DNA of 64,000 nucleotides from an uncultured Anaerolineae bacterium (GTDB lineage: Bacteria > Chloroflexota > Anaerolineae > CG2-30-64-16), in contig CAKZKT010000146.1 of assembly GCA_937124585.1 (NCBI GenBank), forward strand, positions 1 to 64,000, given 5' to 3'. Positions 8,715 to 16,737 of the stretch are shown here, piece after piece. The notes under the pieces were generated by a model. The model searched no databases and had not been told where the DNA came from. It was given only the letters and a program-made list of their open reading frames with translations. A program made the translations under genes and the position numbers. Every line of letters starts with the position of its first letter. Position 1 is the stretch's first letter.

Positions 8715-8727
8715 TAGAATAGAAGCC
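8715..8727 (+). promoter_or_regulatory. -10 element seven bases before the rarA-like start
   Basis: TAGAAT at 8715-8720 ends seven bases before the ATG at 8728, with no Shine-Dalgarno in between. Transcription would begin at or next to the start codon, giving a leaderless mRNA. The -35 region at about 8692 (TTCGCC) is weak. Confidence 0.55.
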
Positions 8728-11028
8728 ATGCAGAAGTCCGACAGCCTCTTCGACATGCGTCGCGCCGAGCTGACCGAGAAAGAAGCGCCCCTGGCCGCCC
8801 GCATGCGGCCGCGCACGCTGGACGAATTCATCGGCCAGGAACACATCGTGGGGCCGGGTCGGCTGTTGCGCCGCGCCATCCAGGCCGATCAGCTCAGCTC
8901 GCTCATCTTCTACGGCCCGCCGGGCACCGGCAAGACGACGCTGGCGCGCATCATCGCCAACACCACCCGCGCGCATTTCATCGCCATCAACGCCGTGCTG
9001 GCCGGCGTCGCCGACATTCGCGCGGCCATCGCCGCGGCCCAGGAGCGCCGCGGCCAGTTCGGCCAGCGCACCATCCTCTTCGTGGACGAAGTCCACCGCT
9101 TCAACAAAGCCCAGCAGGATGCATTGTTGCCGTGGGTCGAAAACGGCACGGTGATCCTGATCGGCGCAACCACCGAAAACCCCTACTTCGAGGTCAATAA
9201 GGCGCTGGTCAGCCGCAGCCGCATCTTCCAGCTCAAGCCGTTGACCAAAGAAGATCTGTACGCGGTGGCGCGCCAGGCGCTGTCCGATCCCGAACGCGGC
9301 TACGGCCGGCTCAACGTGCAGATAGACGATGACGCGCTGGAGCATCTCGTGGACGTCGCCAACGGCGACGCGCGCGGGGTGCTCAACGCTCTGGAACTGG
9401 CCGTTGAGACCACTCCGCCCTCGGCGGACGGCGTCATCCACGTGAACCTGGCCGTGGCCGAGGAATCCATCCAGCGCCGCGCCGTGCTCTACGACAAAGA
9501 AGGGGACGTCCACTACGACACCATCAGCGCCTTCATCAAAAGCCTGCGCGGGTCTGACCCGGATGCGGCGCTTTACTGGATGGCGCGCATGGTCTACGCC
9601 GGCGAAGATCCGCGCTTCATCTTCCGACGCATGATCATCTTTGCCGGAGAGGATGTCGGACTGGCCGATCCGCACGCCATTCCTTTTGTGGTGGCGTGCG
9701 CGCAGGCGTTCGATTATGTCGGCATCCCGGAAGGCCGCTTTCACCTGGCCAATGCTGCGCTCTATCTGGCGACCGCGCCCAAGAGCAACTCGGCGATGGC
9801 CTTTTTCGCAGCGCTGGAGACCGTGGAGCGAGAGCGGGAGGCCGAGGTGCCGACCCATCTGCGCGATGCCAGCCGCGACAAAGAGGGTTTTGGCCACGGC
9901 GAGGGTTATCTTTATCCGCATGCCTACCGCGACCATTGGGTGGCGCAGCAATATCTGCCCGACGCGCTGCAGGGCCGCGTTTTCTATCAGCCAGGTGGGC
10001 TGGGCTATGAGGCGCAGGTGAAAGCCGAGGTAGAGCGCCGCCGCGAGGCGCAGCTGGCAGCCATGCTGGAGGGCAGTGCCGGGTTCGGCATCCCCGAAGC
10101 GCTCACCTACACGGGCGAACTGGCGCGCGGCGACCGCGATCGCTGGCTCCAGCGCGCCATCGGCCATGCCAGCGAACAGCTGACCACACTGCGGGCGCGC
10201 GTGCTGGATGCCGCGAAGCTGCAACGCCATCACCTGGTGCTCGACCTGAACGCGGGCAGCGGCCTGCTGACCTGGGAGGCGCTGCGCCGCGTGCCAGAGG
10301 GCGGCGTCTGGACGTTGGCCGCCACGGCCGCCGAAGCCGAGGCGCTGCGCGAGATCGCCGCTCGACTGCCGGCGCTGGAACGGCCGGTCGTATTGCAGGG
10401 CCGGCCGGCCGAATTGCCCGACCTGCTGGCCCTGCGCGGCGAGTCCGACCTCCGCTTTGATGCGATCATCGGTCGCGGCGCGCTCAATCCGGGACGGCAA
10501 GCCCGCATGGCGGCAGAGGCGACCTCACCCGTCTGGCCGGCCAGAGAGGAGATCGGCCGGCTGGCCCGGCTGCTGGCCGGCCTGCTCCACGATCACGGCA
10601 TCATCAGCCTGGCCGAACCGGTACCGCGATACACGCAACGGCTCTACGCCCTGGTGGAACTGCCCCCCGCTCTGGCCGCGAAGGTGCGCGCGGCCGAAGA
10701 AGCAATCTACGCGGCGGCCGACGACCCGCTGGTGAACTGGACAGAGGACGATCTGGCGGCTGCGTTTCGGGCGGCCGGCCTGACCGAGGTCATCGTAGAG
10801 CCGGTCGAGACCAGCGCCGAGATCCGCATCAGCCCGGCTATGCTGGAACGCTGGTTCACGCCCGCGGCGACAGGCGGTCGGCTGGCCTACGTCCAGCGCC
10901 TCGCCGGTTGGCTCGATCCCGACGAGCTGGCAGACGTGGAGGCGCTCTATCGGCGCAAGCTGACCGGTGCGACGGTCCCCTGGCGCTCGGTCACCGTGTA
11001 TCTGACGGCGCGTCGCGGCCAGGGATGA
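8728..11028 (+). CDS. rarA: RarA/MgsA-type AAA+ ATPase fused to a methyltransferase-like domain
   Basis: The N-terminal half (about 1-440) is a RarA/MgsA recombination-factor ATPase, a clamp-loader-like protein acting at stalled replication forks. It has Walker A GPPGTGKT at 63-70, Walker B ILFVDE at 116-121, a sensor segment GATTENP and the family's C-terminal segment with DVGLADPHA and [12 protein letters not shown]. The remaining 320 residues have a glycine-rich SAM-binding-like motif ([10 protein letters not shown], about 503-512) and a late [11 protein letters not shown] segment typical of Rossmann methyltransferases. The total of 766 residues compares with about 450 for E. coli RarA. 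The base or protein that may be methylated is unknown. The frame is continuous, so this is a true fusion. It is probably leaderless. Confidence 0.9.
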   Translation: MQKSDSLFDMRRAELTEKEAPLAARMRPRTLDEFIGQEHIVGPGRLLRRAIQADQLSSLIFYGPPGTGKTTLARIIANTTRAHFIAINAVLAGVADIRAAIAAAQERRGQFGQRTILFVDEVHRFNKAQQDALLPWVENGTVILIGATTENPYFEVNKALVSRSRIFQLKPLTKEDLYAVARQALSDPERGYGRLNVQIDDDALEHLVDVANGDARGVLNALELAVETTPPSADGVIHVNLAVAEESIQRRAVLYDKEGDVHYDTISAFIKSLRGSDPDAALYWMARMVYAGEDPRFIFRRMIIFAGEDVGLADPHAIPFVVACAQAFDYVGIPEGRFHLANAALYLATAPKSNSAMAFFAALETVEREREAEVPTHLRDASRDKEGFGHGEGYLYPHAYRDHWVAQQYLPDALQGRVFYQPGGLGYEAQVKAEVERRREAQLAAMLEGSAGFGIPEALTYTGELARGDRDRWLQRAIGHASEQLTTLRARVLDAAKLQRHHLVLDLNAGSGLLTWEALRRVPEGGVWTLAATAAEAEALREIAARLPALERPVVLQGRPAELPDLLALRGESDLRFDAIIGRGALNPGRQARMAAEATSPVWPAREEIGRLARLLAGLLHDHGIISLAEPVPRYTQRLYALVELPPALAAKVRAAEEAIYAAADDPLVNWTEDDLAAAFRAAGLTEVIVEPVETSAEIRISPAMLERWFTPAATGGRLAYVQRLAGWLDPDELADVEALYRRKLTGATVPWRSVTVYLTARRGQG

Positions 11029-11044
11029 ACGAGAGGCGGCGGAG

Positions 11045-12034
11045 ATGGTGAATTGTCTCGTGTTGGGCGCGACAGGCTTCATCGGCGGCCAGATCGTGCG
11101 CGCGGCGCTGGCGCGCGGCTGGCATGTGGTGGGGCTGAGACGCCGACCTGACGCCATCGGCGATCTGGCCGACCTGACCACCGTCGGCCGCGAGGATGGA
11201 ATGCTGACCTGGCGCCAGGGCAACCTGTCCGACGCGGATAGCCTGGCCGCTGCCATGCAGGGGTGCGAGATCGTCTTTCATTGCGCGGGGGCCTATCCGC
11301 ACAATCCGCGCACTATGGACCGAGACATCGGCCGGGCCGTCCGCGAAATGCAGAACGTGCTGGGCGCCGCGCGACGTGCCGGCATCACGCGGCTGATCTA
11401 CACCAGCTCCTACACGACGATCGGCCGACCTGCCGAACCCGGCCGTCTGGCCGATGAGCGCGATTTTTACGTGCCCGGCAGCAGCGGCGACCCCTACTAC
11501 GAGGCGAAATGGGCCATGGAGGTCGAGGCGCTCCGCGTCGCGCAGACCGGCCTGGCGGTCGTCGTGCTCTGTCCGACTGCGGTCTTCGGCCCCGGCGATG
11601 TGCATCTGTCGGTCAGCGGGCCGCTGCTGCTGGCCGCACGGGGTCGGCTGCCGATCTGCCCGGAAGCGACGCTGGGAGTGATAGATGTGCGGGACGTTGC
11701 CGCGGCGCATATCGCCGCGGTCGAGCGCGGCCGGCCAGGCACGCGCACCATCCTGAACGCGCACAACGTGACACTGTACGATGTGCTGGCGCTGGCGGCC
11801 CGCCTGAACGGCGCGCGGCCGCCGCGTTTTCGACTGGGGCCGCGCATGCTGCGCGTGGCCGCGGCCATCGGCCAGCTGGCGCCCGGCGGCCAGGCCAGCT
11901 TCCTCAAGACCGTCCCGCTGTGGCAGCCCGTCCACAACGCGCGGGCCGTGGCCGAGCTCGGCCTGACAACGCGACCGCTGGCCGAAACCCTGACCGATGC
12001 GCTCGCCTGGTTCCGCGGCCGAGGTCTCCTATGA
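11045..12034 (+). CDS. NAD-dependent epimerase/dehydratase (extended SDR)
   Basis: This 329-residue extended short-chain dehydrogenase/reductase begins with the nucleotide-binding GATGFIGG motif at residues 8-15. A Ser/Tyr/Lys catalytic set is visible: TSSYT near 120, and a YxxxK motif with Tyr at about 152 and Lys at about 156. It resembles HpnA-like or dihydroflavonol-reductase-like proteins acting on a nucleotide sugar or a small carbonyl substrate, but the substrate cannot be named. It starts 16 nt after the RarA fusion and shares a 4-nt ATGA overlap with the next gene, so the three genes look co-transcribed. Confidence 0.85.
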   Translation: MVNCLVLGATGFIGGQIVRAALARGWHVVGLRRRPDAIGDLADLTTVGREDGMLTWRQGNLSDADSLAAAMQGCEIVFHCAGAYPHNPRTMDRDIGRAVREMQNVLGAARRAGITRLIYTSSYTTIGRPAEPGRLADERDFYVPGSSGDPYYEAKWAMEVEALRVAQTGLAVVVLCPTAVFGPGDVHLSVSGPLLLAARGRLPICPEATLGVIDVRDVAAAHIAAVERGRPGTRTILNAHNVTLYDVLALAARLNGARPPRFRLGPRMLRVAAAIGQLAPGGQASFLKTVPLWQPVHNARAVAELGLTTRPLAETLTDALAWFRGRGLL

Positions 12035-12414
12035 GTCCGATTCGCCTGTCTCCGGCCCAATTCGAGGAACTGGTGGCCGCAGCGGTAGATGAGCTGCCCG
12101 AGATGTTTCTCGACATGCTCGACAACGTCGAGATCGTCGTCGAGGACTGGCCGGATCGCCACACGCTGACGCTGGCCGGCGTCTCATCGCGCTACGATCT
12201 CCTCGGCTTTTACCATGGCGTCCCGCAGACCGGCCGGCCCCACGACTACGGCAACGTCGCACCGGACAAAATCAGCATCTATCAGCGGCCGATCGAGGCG
12301 CAATGTCAGTCGTTGGCCGAGGTGCGTCGCCTGGTCGGTCGGGTGGTGCGCCACGAGATCGCCCATCACTTCGGCATAGACGACGACCATCTGCGCGAGA
12401 TCGGCGCGTATTGA
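12031..12414 (+). CDS. Zincin-like metallopeptidase family protein
   Basis: This 127-residue protein matches the small zincin family (PF06262 type). It carries an extended HExxHxxGxxD zinc motif near the C-terminus (His108, Glu109, His112, followed by GIDDDH). The N-terminal half has the family's typical acidic segment with EIVVEDWP. Whether members are active proteases is not established. The ATG overlaps the stop codon of the epimerase gene by 4 nt, which implies translational coupling. The next gene is convergent and ends 4 nt away. Confidence 0.85.
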   Translation: MSPIRLSPAQFEELVAAAVDELPEMFLDMLDNVEIVVEDWPDRHTLTLAGVSSRYDLLGFYHGVPQTGRPHDYGNVAPDKISIYQRPIEAQCQSLAEVRRLVGRVVRHEIAHHFGIDDDHLREIGAY

Positions 12415-12417
12415 AGC

Positions 12418-13515
12418 TCACTCTGGCCGCCACAATGTCGCCGCGATATACCCTTCTCCGGCCGGCCGATCGTTGAAGTAGTAGACGGTCACGATCATGC
12501 CGTCTGGCCGCTGCACCGTACGCGGATAGCCCAGGTCAGGGCTGCCGCCGTCATCGCGCAGGATGTATTCCCGATCCCAGGTCAGCCCCTCATCGGCGCT
12601 GATGCGGGCCCGAATGCCGAAAGGCCGCGCCCGATAGCCGTAGGTCAGGCATAGCTGGCCGTCGTGAAGGCGGGTCAGCGTCGGCGGATTGCCGCCCATG
12701 CCGGTGTCGGGCACGGGACGACACAGGTAGCGCCACGTGACGCCATCATCGTCCGACGCATAGAGGTCAATCCAGTAGCCCGCGGTGGCCTCCGCTGACC
12801 GCTCGCAGCACCGGACCGCGCACAGAAGCCGCGTCGGGCTCAGCCGCAGGCTGGCGGGCATGATGGCATAGCCGAAGGGCTCCGGGCCGATCAGCGCGAG
12901 CAGGGTGAAGGTCTTGCCGCCGTCGCGCGTGCGCGCGCAGAACACGCGGCCCTCCTCGCCATCTGCTTTGGCCGCGGTGAGAAAAAGCGTGCATTCGGCT
13001 GGGCCCGAGATCAGATAATCGGTGCGCGCGGCGATCCCGCCGAAGCCGAACATCGGCAGGCTGTAGGGGCCTTCCCATGAGCGACAGCGATCATAGGAGA
13101 TGTAGAACCAGGAGCAGGCGCCGGCTTTCAGCCCGGTGCGGCCGCACATCAGGGCAAAATCGGGATGAGCGAAGTTGATACCGCCGGGACAGGGCGCCGG
13201 GCAGTTCGCCGCCCCCTGCGCAATCGCCGTTGCAGCCCACAGCGCAGGCTGCATGTGCTCGTCGGCAGAGAGGCCGCGGTCGCCGGGTGTGCGGCATGGC
13301 ATGGGCGCCACCTCCCAGTTCAGGCCGCCGTCCAGGCTGCGCGCCTGCATCGGCATGAAGGGCCGGCTACGGTCGCGCGCGTGAAAACCGCCTGTCGGAT
13401 CGTGGTAGCCGAGCGTAAAGCCGACCACGATCTCGTCGCCCCAGGCCCAAATGCCGTAATTTGCCGGCCATCCCGCGTAACGACCAGGCGCCCTGTACAC
13501 GATAGCATGTTGCAT
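12418..13515 (-). CDS. Sialidase-like protein with Asp-box repeats
   Basis: This 365-residue protein contains several Asp-box (S/T-x-D-x-G-x-T-W) motifs: SLDGGLNW, TRDGGKTF, SDDDGVTW and SADEGLTW, plus a degenerate SYDRCRSW. The spacing is as in the six-bladed sialidase/BNR propeller. No signal peptide is visible, so it is probably cytosolic, unlike most secreted sialidases. It may be a glycoside hydrolase or only a propeller of that fold; the arginine triad was not confirmed. It is rich in Cys for its class. It is read towards the convergent zincin gene, and its 5' side faces the palindrome-bearing intergenic region. Confidence 0.75.
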   Translation of the reverse strand: MQHAIVYRAPGRYAGWPANYGIWAWGDEIVVGFTLGYHDPTGGFHARDRSRPFMPMQARSLDGGLNWEVAPMPCRTPGDRGLSADEHMQPALWAATAIAQGAANCPAPCPGGINFAHPDFALMCGRTGLKAGACSWFYISYDRCRSWEGPYSLPMFGFGGIAARTDYLISGPAECTLFLTAAKADGEEGRVFCARTRDGGKTFTLLALIGPEPFGYAIMPASLRLSPTRLLCAVRCCERSAEATAGYWIDLYASDDDGVTWRYLCRPVPDTGMGGNPPTLTRLHDGQLCLTYGYRARPFGIRARISADEGLTWDREYILRDDGGSPDLGYPRTVQRPDGMIVTVYYFNDRPAGEGYIAATLWRPE

Positions 13516-13965
13516 GGTTGATTTCCCCGAACGCACAAAGAAATGCGTAATGTAATCCCCATATGGTAGATCTGAAATGTATCATAATCGTAGGCCTTGT
13601 GGAAATGTGTACAACTCTTGCTGCTGCGACAGGAGCCCCCGTATTTAGGGCGGTGTGCCGACGTAGACGCCAACGCTGGGGCAGCGTGCGGCGGGAGGTC
13701 GGTGTATTGCCTGTGCGCAAACCGCTATGGTGATATATGGTAATACGGGCATCTTTTTTGGTAAATAGACACGCTTCACTATTTGGGTTTTGATCCGCGG
13801 TTCGGTGCTCTATTTAGGGCTTGTCGGCCGGAGTCGCAGCCGGGCGCTGTGCCCTCGTCGCGGCCGGAATGTGGTGGTTGTGGATAAGTGCGCACTTATC
13901 CACAGGGATATACACACGCCGTGTGAGCGCGAGCCGCGCTTTTGGGCCGCGGGTGTCTCCGGTGG
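13516..13965. other. 450-bp divergent intergenic region with DnaA-box palindrome
   Basis: No convincing gene lies here. The region is more AT-rich than its surroundings and divides minus-strand genes on the left from a plus-strand run on the right. It holds the 26-bp DnaA-box palindrome at 13879-13904. Weaker DnaA-box-like 9-mers, each with two mismatches, lie at 13598-13606, 13606-13614 and 13908-13916. The word TATTT(A/G)GG occurs three times, near 13642, 13780 and 13811. A replication-origin function is only a hypothesis. Confidence 0.5.
13879..13904. promoter_or_regulatory. 26-bp perfect palindrome of two consensus DnaA boxes
   Basis: TGTGGATAA (13879-13887) and TTATCCACA (13896-13904) are exact consensus DnaA boxes in opposite orientation. 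The bases between them, GTGCGCAC, are themselves palindromic, so the whole 26 bp is a perfect inverted repeat. It could bind DnaA or serve as an operator for the promoter 38 bp downstream. Confidence 0.7.
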
Positions 13966-13971
13966 TATACT
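13942..13971 (+). promoter_or_regulatory. Promoter candidate for the EEP-recF gene run
   Basis: TTGGGC (13942-13947) and TATACT (13966-13971) are separated by 18 nt. This places a start about 24 nt before the ATG at 14002. Confidence 0.55.
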
Positions 13972-14001
13972 GGACGACGCTGCTCTACGGGGCAGCACTT
14001 G

Positions 14002-14853
14002 ATGTTGCAGGGAAGTTATGTGGTAGCAGATAACGCGGCGAGACAGCCGGCATCGGTGCAGTCTGTCCGCATCATGACCTATAATATCCATCGGTGGGCA
14101 GGCCATGATCGCCGGGTGGCTCTGGATCAGCTGGCAGAGATCATCCGCTCGACGCATGCCGATCTTGTGGGGCTGAACGAGGTGATTCATCCGGTCGTCC
14201 GTCGCGGTCGCACCTGGGACTATCTCGCCGAACTGGCTGCGCGCCTGCGCATGCATTTTGTCTTTGGGCCGAGCGGGTGGACGGATCATGGGCCGGACTG
14301 GTATGGCCCGCAGGGCAATGCCCTGCTCAGCCGATATCCGTTCGAGGCCGTCATTAACAGGCCATTGCCGCGGTTGCCGACGACCAAGCAGCGCGCGCTC
14401 CTCGGCGCGCGCATGGCCGCCGGCCCGGCCGCCGGTCTGACCGCCTTCGTAACCCATCTCGACCACGCATTCGAGGGTACGCGCTTGTGGCAGATCCAGG
14501 GTGTGCTCGCCGAGGCCGCGCGCTGGGGGCCCCATTTCATCGCCGGCGACTTCAACACGCCGGCCTTCGACGGACGTTATAGCCGGCACTTCTTGCCGCC
14601 TGTTCTGCGCTGGATGCGCCGGGCCGGATATGAGGACGCGTTTCACGTCGTGGGCGAGGGGATAGGCCGCACATTTCCGGCGCACGCGCCGGTCTTTCGG
14701 ATAGATTTTCTCTTCTTCCCGCGTGTCTGGGCCCAGGGGATCAGGCGGGCGCACACGTTGGACTCCGCTTCGGTGCTGCACGCGTCGGATCATCGTCCGG
14801 TCGTAGTGGATTGGGCGTGGCCCGAGCCGGCTGGTCGGCTGAGGTATATCTGA
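14002..14853 (+). CDS. Endonuclease/exonuclease/phosphatase (EEP) family protein, copy 1
   Basis: This 283-residue metal-dependent phosphodiesterase-like protein belongs to the EEP fold, which includes ExoIII, APE1 and phospholipases. It has the Asn-bearing TYNIH motif near residue 28, the metal-binding Glu in GLNEV (Glu60), THLDH, the GDFN motif and the terminal SDH catalytic His. The set is therefore complete. The substrate (nucleic acid, lipid or nucleotide) cannot be told from sequence. The ATG at 14002 is a best guess; no strong Shine-Dalgarno is present. It heads a plus-strand run that continues to recF and is about half-identical in motif layout to its neighbour. Confidence 0.85.
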   Translation: MLQGSYVVADNAARQPASVQSVRIMTYNIHRWAGHDRRVALDQLAEIIRSTHADLVGLNEVIHPVVRRGRTWDYLAELAARLRMHFVFGPSGWTDHGPDWYGPQGNALLSRYPFEAVINRPLPRLPTTKQRALLGARMAAGPAAGLTAFVTHLDHAFEGTRLWQIQGVLAEAARWGPHFIAGDFNTPAFDGRYSRHFLPPVLRWMRRAGYEDAFHVVGEGIGRTFPAHAPVFRIDFLFFPRVWAQGIRRAHTLDSASVLHASDHRPVVVDWAWPEPAGRLRYI

Positions 14854-14864
14854 GCGGAGGATGC

Positions 14865-15671
14865 ATGCGGGTTCTGACCTACAATATCCATGGCTGGCGC
14901 GCTCCCGATCCAGATGGCTCATTCAATCTGGCCGCGCTGATCGAGGTGATCGGGGACGCGCAGCCCGATCTCGTGGGGCTGAATGAAGTCTTCCACCCGC
15001 AGCCGAGCGAGGGCGGCGCAGCATTGGCGCTGCTGGCGGCGCGGCTGGGCATGCATTTTGCTTTCGGCCAGGCCGTGTCGGCTGCCGAATTGCCGACGGG
15101 TGTCCCGTACGGCAATGCTGTGCTCAGCCGCTGGCCGATCCAAGCTTTTGCCGCCCACCGCCTGACAGCCGGCGCCAACAGCGAGCCGCGCGGCCTCCTC
15201 GAAACACGCATTTTGCTCCCGACGGGCCGGCCTTTCATGTTCTACGTCACGCATTTGGATCACCGCTCCGAGTCGGTGCGGCTGAGGCAGTGGCGTGCGG
15301 CCAGCACATGGCTGATGCGCGAGCGGGGCCGACCGCATCTGGTGGTAGGGGATTTCAATGCGCTGGCGGCTCAGGATTACCCCGATGCGCCGGCGGTGGC
15401 CGATCTGCGCGATCGCCGTGCCGCCCGCAGTTGGACGGCGCCGGCCTTCGATGTAATCGCCCTGGTCGAGAAGTCCGGTTATCGCGATGCCTTTGCTCAG
15501 GCCGGCGTGGGAGAAGGAGTCACGTTCTCGACCGGTGCGCCGGAAATCCGCATTGATTACATCTTCGTTCCCGCCGATTGGACAGATGGCCTGATGAACT
15601 GCCGGCGCTGGGATCATCCACGCGCGGCGGCTGCTTCGGATCATTTTCCTGTGCTGGCAGAATTTGCATGA
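14865..15671 (+). CDS. Endonuclease/exonuclease/phosphatase (EEP) family protein, copy 2
   Basis: This 268-residue tandem paralogue of the preceding gene has the same motif order: TYNIHGW at the very N-terminus, GLNEVFHPQ, THLDHRS, GDFNA and ASDHFPVL. Both copies keep the full catalytic set, so neither looks like a decaying duplicate. GCGGAGG lies four bases before the ATG at 14865, 11 nt after the previous stop. Its own stop overlaps the next start as ATGA. The overlap and spacing indicate one operon. The duplicated pair may act on two related phosphodiester substrates, but this is inference. Confidence 0.87.
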   Translation: MRVLTYNIHGWRAPDPDGSFNLAALIEVIGDAQPDLVGLNEVFHPQPSEGGAALALLAARLGMHFAFGQAVSAAELPTGVPYGNAVLSRWPIQAFAAHRLTAGANSEPRGLLETRILLPTGRPFMFYVTHLDHRSESVRLRQWRAASTWLMRERGRPHLVVGDFNALAAQDYPDAPAVADLRDRRAARSWTAPAFDVIALVEKSGYRDAFAQAGVGEGVTFSTGAPEIRIDYIFVPADWTDGLMNCRRWDHPRAAAASDHFPVLAEFA

Positions 15672-16273
15672 ACGGCGATGATCTGCCCGTCGGCTCGGCC
15701 GCGTGGTGGGAGGCCCGCTATGCGAGCGGCGATGCCCCCTGGGACACCGGCATCGTGCCGCCAGAGGTGGTGGCCCTGATGCGCAGTGACCGGCTGCGTC
15801 ACGGATGGGCGCTTGATCTGGGCTGCGGCAGCGGCGTCACCAGTCGTTATCTGGCACAGCAGGGATTCCGCGTGGTCGGGGTGGATCTGGCGCTCAACGC
15901 TTTGCGCCGGGCACGAGAGGCCGCTGCCGATCAGGGGCTTCTTGCCTTCTTTTGCCTGGGAGATGTGACCGATCTAGGCTTCTTGCGTCTCTCGGCTGAT
16001 CTGGCCGTGGACATCGGCTGCTTTCATTCTCTCCCCGCCGAGCAGCGGCCGATCTACATTGCTTCGCTGGCCGATCATCTGTTGCCCGGCGCGTGCTATC
16101 TGCTGTACGCGTTCGTGCGGCCGGCCGCCGAGGCGGCCGGCCGCTCTGGGGTGGCTCCGGCCGATCTGGCTCTGTTTGCCCCGGCTTTTTCTCTGTGCCG
16201 GGCACAACACGGTCTGGATCGGGATCGGCCGGCGGCCTGGTATCTGTGGCGACGGGCCGGCGCGAGTGCGTGA
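15668..16273 (+). CDS. SAM-dependent methyltransferase, TPMT/TehB-like
   Basis: The 201-residue class I methyltransferase begins with the WWEARYASGDAPWDTG segment typical of thiopurine-methyltransferase or tellurite-resistance-like enzymes. The SAM-binding motif LDLGCGSG lies near residues 48-56, followed by VVGVDLA and a motif IV-like DIGCFHSL. Such enzymes methylate small thiols, selenium or tellurium compounds, or lipids; the substrate here is unknown. Its ATG overlaps the preceding stop by 4 nt. It is in the same plus-strand run as the EEP genes, the HIT gene and recF. Confidence 0.85.
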   Translation: MNGDDLPVGSAAWWEARYASGDAPWDTGIVPPEVVALMRSDRLRHGWALDLGCGSGVTSRYLAQQGFRVVGVDLALNALRRAREAAADQGLLAFFCLGDVTDLGFLRLSADLAVDIGCFHSLPAEQRPIYIASLADHLLPGACYLLYAFVRPAAEAAGRSGVAPADLALFAPAFSLCRAQHGLDRDRPAAWYLWRRAGASA

Positions 16274-16305
16274 GGCGGCCTTGTGCTTTATCTGCGGAGG
16301 CTCCG

Positions 16306-16728
16306 ATGCGGCATTGCGTCTTCTGCGACATTCTGTCTGGCGAGGCCGAGGGCAGCTTTGTCTATCGCGATGATCTCTGCGCGGCCTTCATGGATATTCA
16401 CCAACCGCTCGCCGGCAAGGTGCTGATCGTGCCTGTCCGTCATGCCGCCGCGCTGGCCGAGCTGCCGCCGGAAACGGCCGGCAGGATGTTCCAGGTGGCG
16501 CAGCGTTTGGTGGCTGCGCTGCGGCGCAGCGGGCTGCCGTGCGACGGCGTGAATCTGTTTCTGGCCGATGGCCGCGCGGCGGGGCAGGATGTGTTTCACG
16601 TGCACCTGCATGTGCTGCCGCGCGTCGCAGGCGATGGGATCGCATTGCGTTTTGGCCCCGGCCACGCGCGTTACCCGTCCCGTGTCGAGCTGGATCGGCT
16701 GGCCGCGCAGATTGCCGGGGCGCTCTGA
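16306..16728 (+). CDS. HIT family nucleotide-binding protein
   Basis: This 140-residue histidine-triad protein is related to HinT/Fhit-type nucleotide hydrolases or transferases. The triad H-x-H-x-H is His98, His100 and His102 in FHVHLHVLPR. The N-terminus has the CxxC pair (CVFCDI) that binds zinc in one HIT branch. GCGGAGG precedes the ATG. Members cleave AMP-amide or dinucleoside polyphosphate bonds. It lies nine bases before recF. Confidence 0.93.
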   Translation: MRHCVFCDILSGEAEGSFVYRDDLCAAFMDIHQPLAGKVLIVPVRHAAALAELPPETAGRMFQVAQRLVAALRRSGLPCDGVNLFLADGRAAGQDVFHVHLHVLPRVAGDGIALRFGPGHARYPSRVELDRLAAQIAGAL

Positions 16729-16737
16729 GCAGCCGAT

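Noticed and set aside
8680-10500. Long antisense open frame (606 codons) opposite the RarA fusion
   Set aside because: High-GC coding DNA opens long opposite frames. The predicted protein has low-complexity composition and no motif, while the plus-strand frame has complete ATPase motifs.
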